Shown here: positions 62,550 through 64,000 of the stretch, piece by piece
Numbering within the stretch: the stretch's first letter is position 1
Layout: each line of letters opens with the position of its first letter
Assembly (NCBI RefSeq): GCF_018614975.1
Contig: NZ_JAGGNR010000014.1
Span: 310,001 to 374,000, forward strand
Reading direction: 5' to 3'
Length of the DNA: 64,000 nt
Source of the DNA: Paenibacillus polymyxa
GTDB taxonomy: Bacteria > Bacillota > Bacilli > Paenibacillales > Paenibacillaceae
Translations under genes and position numbers: made by a program
Notes under the pieces: model-generated
Database searches by the model: none
What the model saw: only the letters and a program-made list of their open reading frames with translations
Told to the model about the DNA's origin: nothing

Positions 62550-62816
62550 ATGTTTGGTGTTAACGTGAAAAAAGTAGAAGATCAACTGGTCATCCGCTGG
62601 CAGTTCTCCAAAATTAAAATTCCCATCGCACATATCACATCGGTCACCCTGGATGATACGTATGGTGGCAGCGAACCATCCGCCATTCGGATCGGTCCAG
62701 TCAATGGCACAAGCGAAAGGATTCTGATCCGCACGGTTAATCAATCGTACATTTTATTTACTTCCAGCGTGACTTTACATACCAATATCCAAGCTATGTT
62801 GCACCCGTCAGACTAG
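62550..62816 (+). CDS. SunI/YnzG-family protein (PH-like domain)
   Basis: An 88-residue protein resembling Bacillus YnzG and the C-terminal part of SunI, the sublancin immunity protein: GVNVKKVEDQLVIRWQFSKI, then SEPSAIRIGPVNGTSERILI. It is a small PH-like beta-barrel without a membrane helix. ACAGGAGGTCATCGT precedes the ATG. No bacteriocin gene or exporter is nearby, so an immunity role is not shown. Confidence 0.75.
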   Translation: MFGVNVKKVEDQLVIRWQFSKIKIPIAHITSVTLDDTYGGSEPSAIRIGPVNGTSERILIRTVNQSYILFTSSVTLHTNIQAMLHPSD

Positions 62817-62837
62817 ATTGTTGTTCAAATTCTAATG

Positions 62838-62882
62838 AAGCGTTAGTGTTCGCATGATTTCTTACAGCGATTACTAACGCTT
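62838..62882 (+). terminator. Terminator of the SunI/YnzG-like gene
   Basis: AAGCGTTAGT and ACTAACGCTT form a perfect 10-bp stem with a 25-base loop, followed by CTTTG. It lies 21 bases past the stop. Confidence 0.65.
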
Positions 62883-62968
62883 CTTTGATTCCAATTCAAG
62901 TTCCCCTCGAAACAACAACATCATCATTATCAGATCACAAATGTACCTCAATGCTTATAATAGTCCAG

Positions 62969-63979
62969 TTAACCTACAACCCCGGAGCGTTCAATACTCT
63001 CCACGAAATACCGTTGCACAAACAGATACAAAATAATTAACGGTGCAATCGCCAGCAAAATGCCAGTATCTACAATCATCGCCACATAGTTCGGATCAGC
63101 CTTGATGCCCGAGTTCGAACCAAAGCCCATCAGCTGCGGAATCAGCTGGTTCGCCTGAGCAGGCAAGGAAGCCACCTTCAACGAGATCAGTGGACTTTCA
63201 CTCATGAACAGTGCCGAATAGAACGTATCGTTGTACTGCCACACAAAGGAGAACAGAATGACTGTAATCAGCGGTGAGATCGCATTGGGCAGCATGATTC
63301 GGGCAAACGTTTTGAATCCACCTGCACCGTCAATCAGGGCAGCCTCTTCGATCTCCTTTGGCATGCCCTTGAAGAACTGACGGAAAATATAGATGAACAG
63401 CCCCGCCTTTAGCCCTCCTGCCGTAGCCGCCGTAATCATGGAGGGCCAATACGTATTCAGCAGATTGATGCCATTCTTTCCGGTGAACAACTGAATGATG
63501 CCCATAAAGTCAAAGCTGCGGAAATGCAGATACATTGGCACCATAAGCGTGCTTGTCGGCACCAGAATTGTAAGAATCACCAGCACAAAGAGCACATTAC
63601 TACCCGGAAACGAAAACCGGGCGAAGCCGTATCCGGCAAGTGCACAGGATATCGCTGTTAGAAGCGTTGTGATCGTAACAAACAATAACGTGTTCGCGAG
63701 CAGAGGCAGGTAATCCATCACTTGCGCCGCTAGCCGGATATTATCCAGCGTAAAGTGCTGGGGAATCATATAGATCGTTGGATTGTAGATATCCTGCTTA
63801 TCCTTGAACGCGACTGAAACTTTGAGAAATAACGGGTATAAAATAATAAATGAAATGCCGATGACCAATGCATATCTGAATATCGAATAGAGAAGGTCCG
63901 ATGTCTTGTTTCGCACCCGCTGCATGTGGTAATTCTGTTTTGGAACCGCCACCATGCGATCTGTTCCTGACGCAGCCAT
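62969..63979 (-). CDS. Carbohydrate ABC transporter permease
   Basis: A 336-residue permease of the MalG/LplC-like type with six hydrophobic segments. The EAA loop is EIEEAALIDGAGGFKTFARI and the end VQRYFVESIERSGVVG is typical of the second permease. The loop after the third helix is longer than in the permease at 26541-27470. GAGGGAGGCTTCAG precedes the ATG. The rest of the importer should lie beyond the right edge. No terminator was recognised after the stop. Confidence 0.9.
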   Translation of the reverse strand: MAASGTDRMVAVPKQNYHMQRVRNKTSDLLYSIFRYALVIGISFIILYPLFLKVSVAFKDKQDIYNPTIYMIPQHFTLDNIRLAAQVMDYLPLLANTLLFVTITTLLTAISCALAGYGFARFSFPGSNVLFVLVILTILVPTSTLMVPMYLHFRSFDFMGIIQLFTGKNGINLLNTYWPSMITAATAGGLKAGLFIYIFRQFFKGMPKEIEEAALIDGAGGFKTFARIMLPNAISPLITVILFSFVWQYNDTFYSALFMSESPLISLKVASLPAQANQLIPQLMGFGSNSGIKADPNYVAMIVDTGILLAIAPLIILYLFVQRYFVESIERSGVVG

Positions 63980-64000
63980 AATCTGAAGCCTCCCTCAACG

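Noticed and set aside
62321..62968. Search for a bacteriocin precursor beside the SunI/YnzG-like gene
   Set aside because: No small frame with a double-Gly leader or Cys-rich core was found on either strand.

Overview
The window comes from a low-to-mid GC Gram-positive spore-former, most probably Paenibacillus or a close relative. The signs are strong AGGAGG-type ribosome sites, frequent GTG and TTG starts, T-box and L20-type attenuators, Firmicute operators (PerR, PurBox and cre-like sites), a cytoplasmic PAS histidine kinase of sporulation-kinase type, Lpl/Ytc-type carbohydrate ABC importers beside a large membrane AraC regulator, and the MnmL/MnmM tRNA enzyme pair. This placement is inference from gene content. 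No rRNA, tRNA, insertion sequence, prophage or CRISPR array was seen.

Layout. 1-4.6 kb: end of a DUF58 gene with a MoxR ATPase, a PAS histidine kinase, a zinc-ribbon protein and a 2-Cys peroxiredoxin that has a perfect PerR box upstream. 4.7-12.9 kb: branched-chain amino acid genes. A leucine T-box drives ilvB-ilvN-ilvC-leuA; leuB stands apart behind an inserted, oppositely oriented aldo/keto reductase, and leuC/leuD are absent. 13-19 kb: a GNAT gene, a Gly/Pro-repeat protein, and a nucleoside ABC importer (nupNOPQ type) with a PurBox-like site in its leader. 19.5-21 kb: infC-rpmI-rplT with an AUU start and a leader attenuator. 21-24.8 kb: a GT2 glycosyltransferase, then a PAP2 phosphatase and a UgtP-like glycolipid glycosyltransferase. 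24.9-31 kb: a sugar ABC importer divergent from its probable AraC regulator, with four AAATGAAC direct repeats and a cre-like site between them.

31-36.4 kb: tRNA modification genes (trmB, mnmL, mnmM), manA and a lipase-like hydrolase. 36.5-40.6 kb: the odhA-odhB 2-oxoglutarate dehydrogenase operon. 41-46.9 kb: small accessory enzymes (GNAT, SnoaL-like, Nudix, DUF3891), coaA, a DUF423 protein, a histidine phosphatase and murI. 47-51.4 kb: a tight run of a lipoprotein, three GNAT proteins, a zinc-ribbon protein, an atypical protein kinase, a DJ-1/PfpI protein and a 42-residue membrane protein too short for ordinary gene calling.

51.5-59.7 kb is the most interesting part. Five genes with overlapping ends encode a KAS III-type ketosynthase, an ATP-grasp enzyme, an NAD-dependent epimerase/reductase, a metallo-beta-lactamase-fold hydrolase and a PaaK/F390-synthetase-like adenylate-forming enzyme. 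An SDR lies downstream and a TIGR01777-type reductase upstream. Together they look like a compact, uncharacterised acyl-derived metabolite pathway with a formal likeness to the OleABCD scheme. The window ends with a YdcF-family protein, a GyrI-like AraC regulator, a DUF1349 protein, an orphan SunI/YnzG-like protein behind a 24-bp inverted repeat, and one permease of another sugar importer cut off at the right edge.
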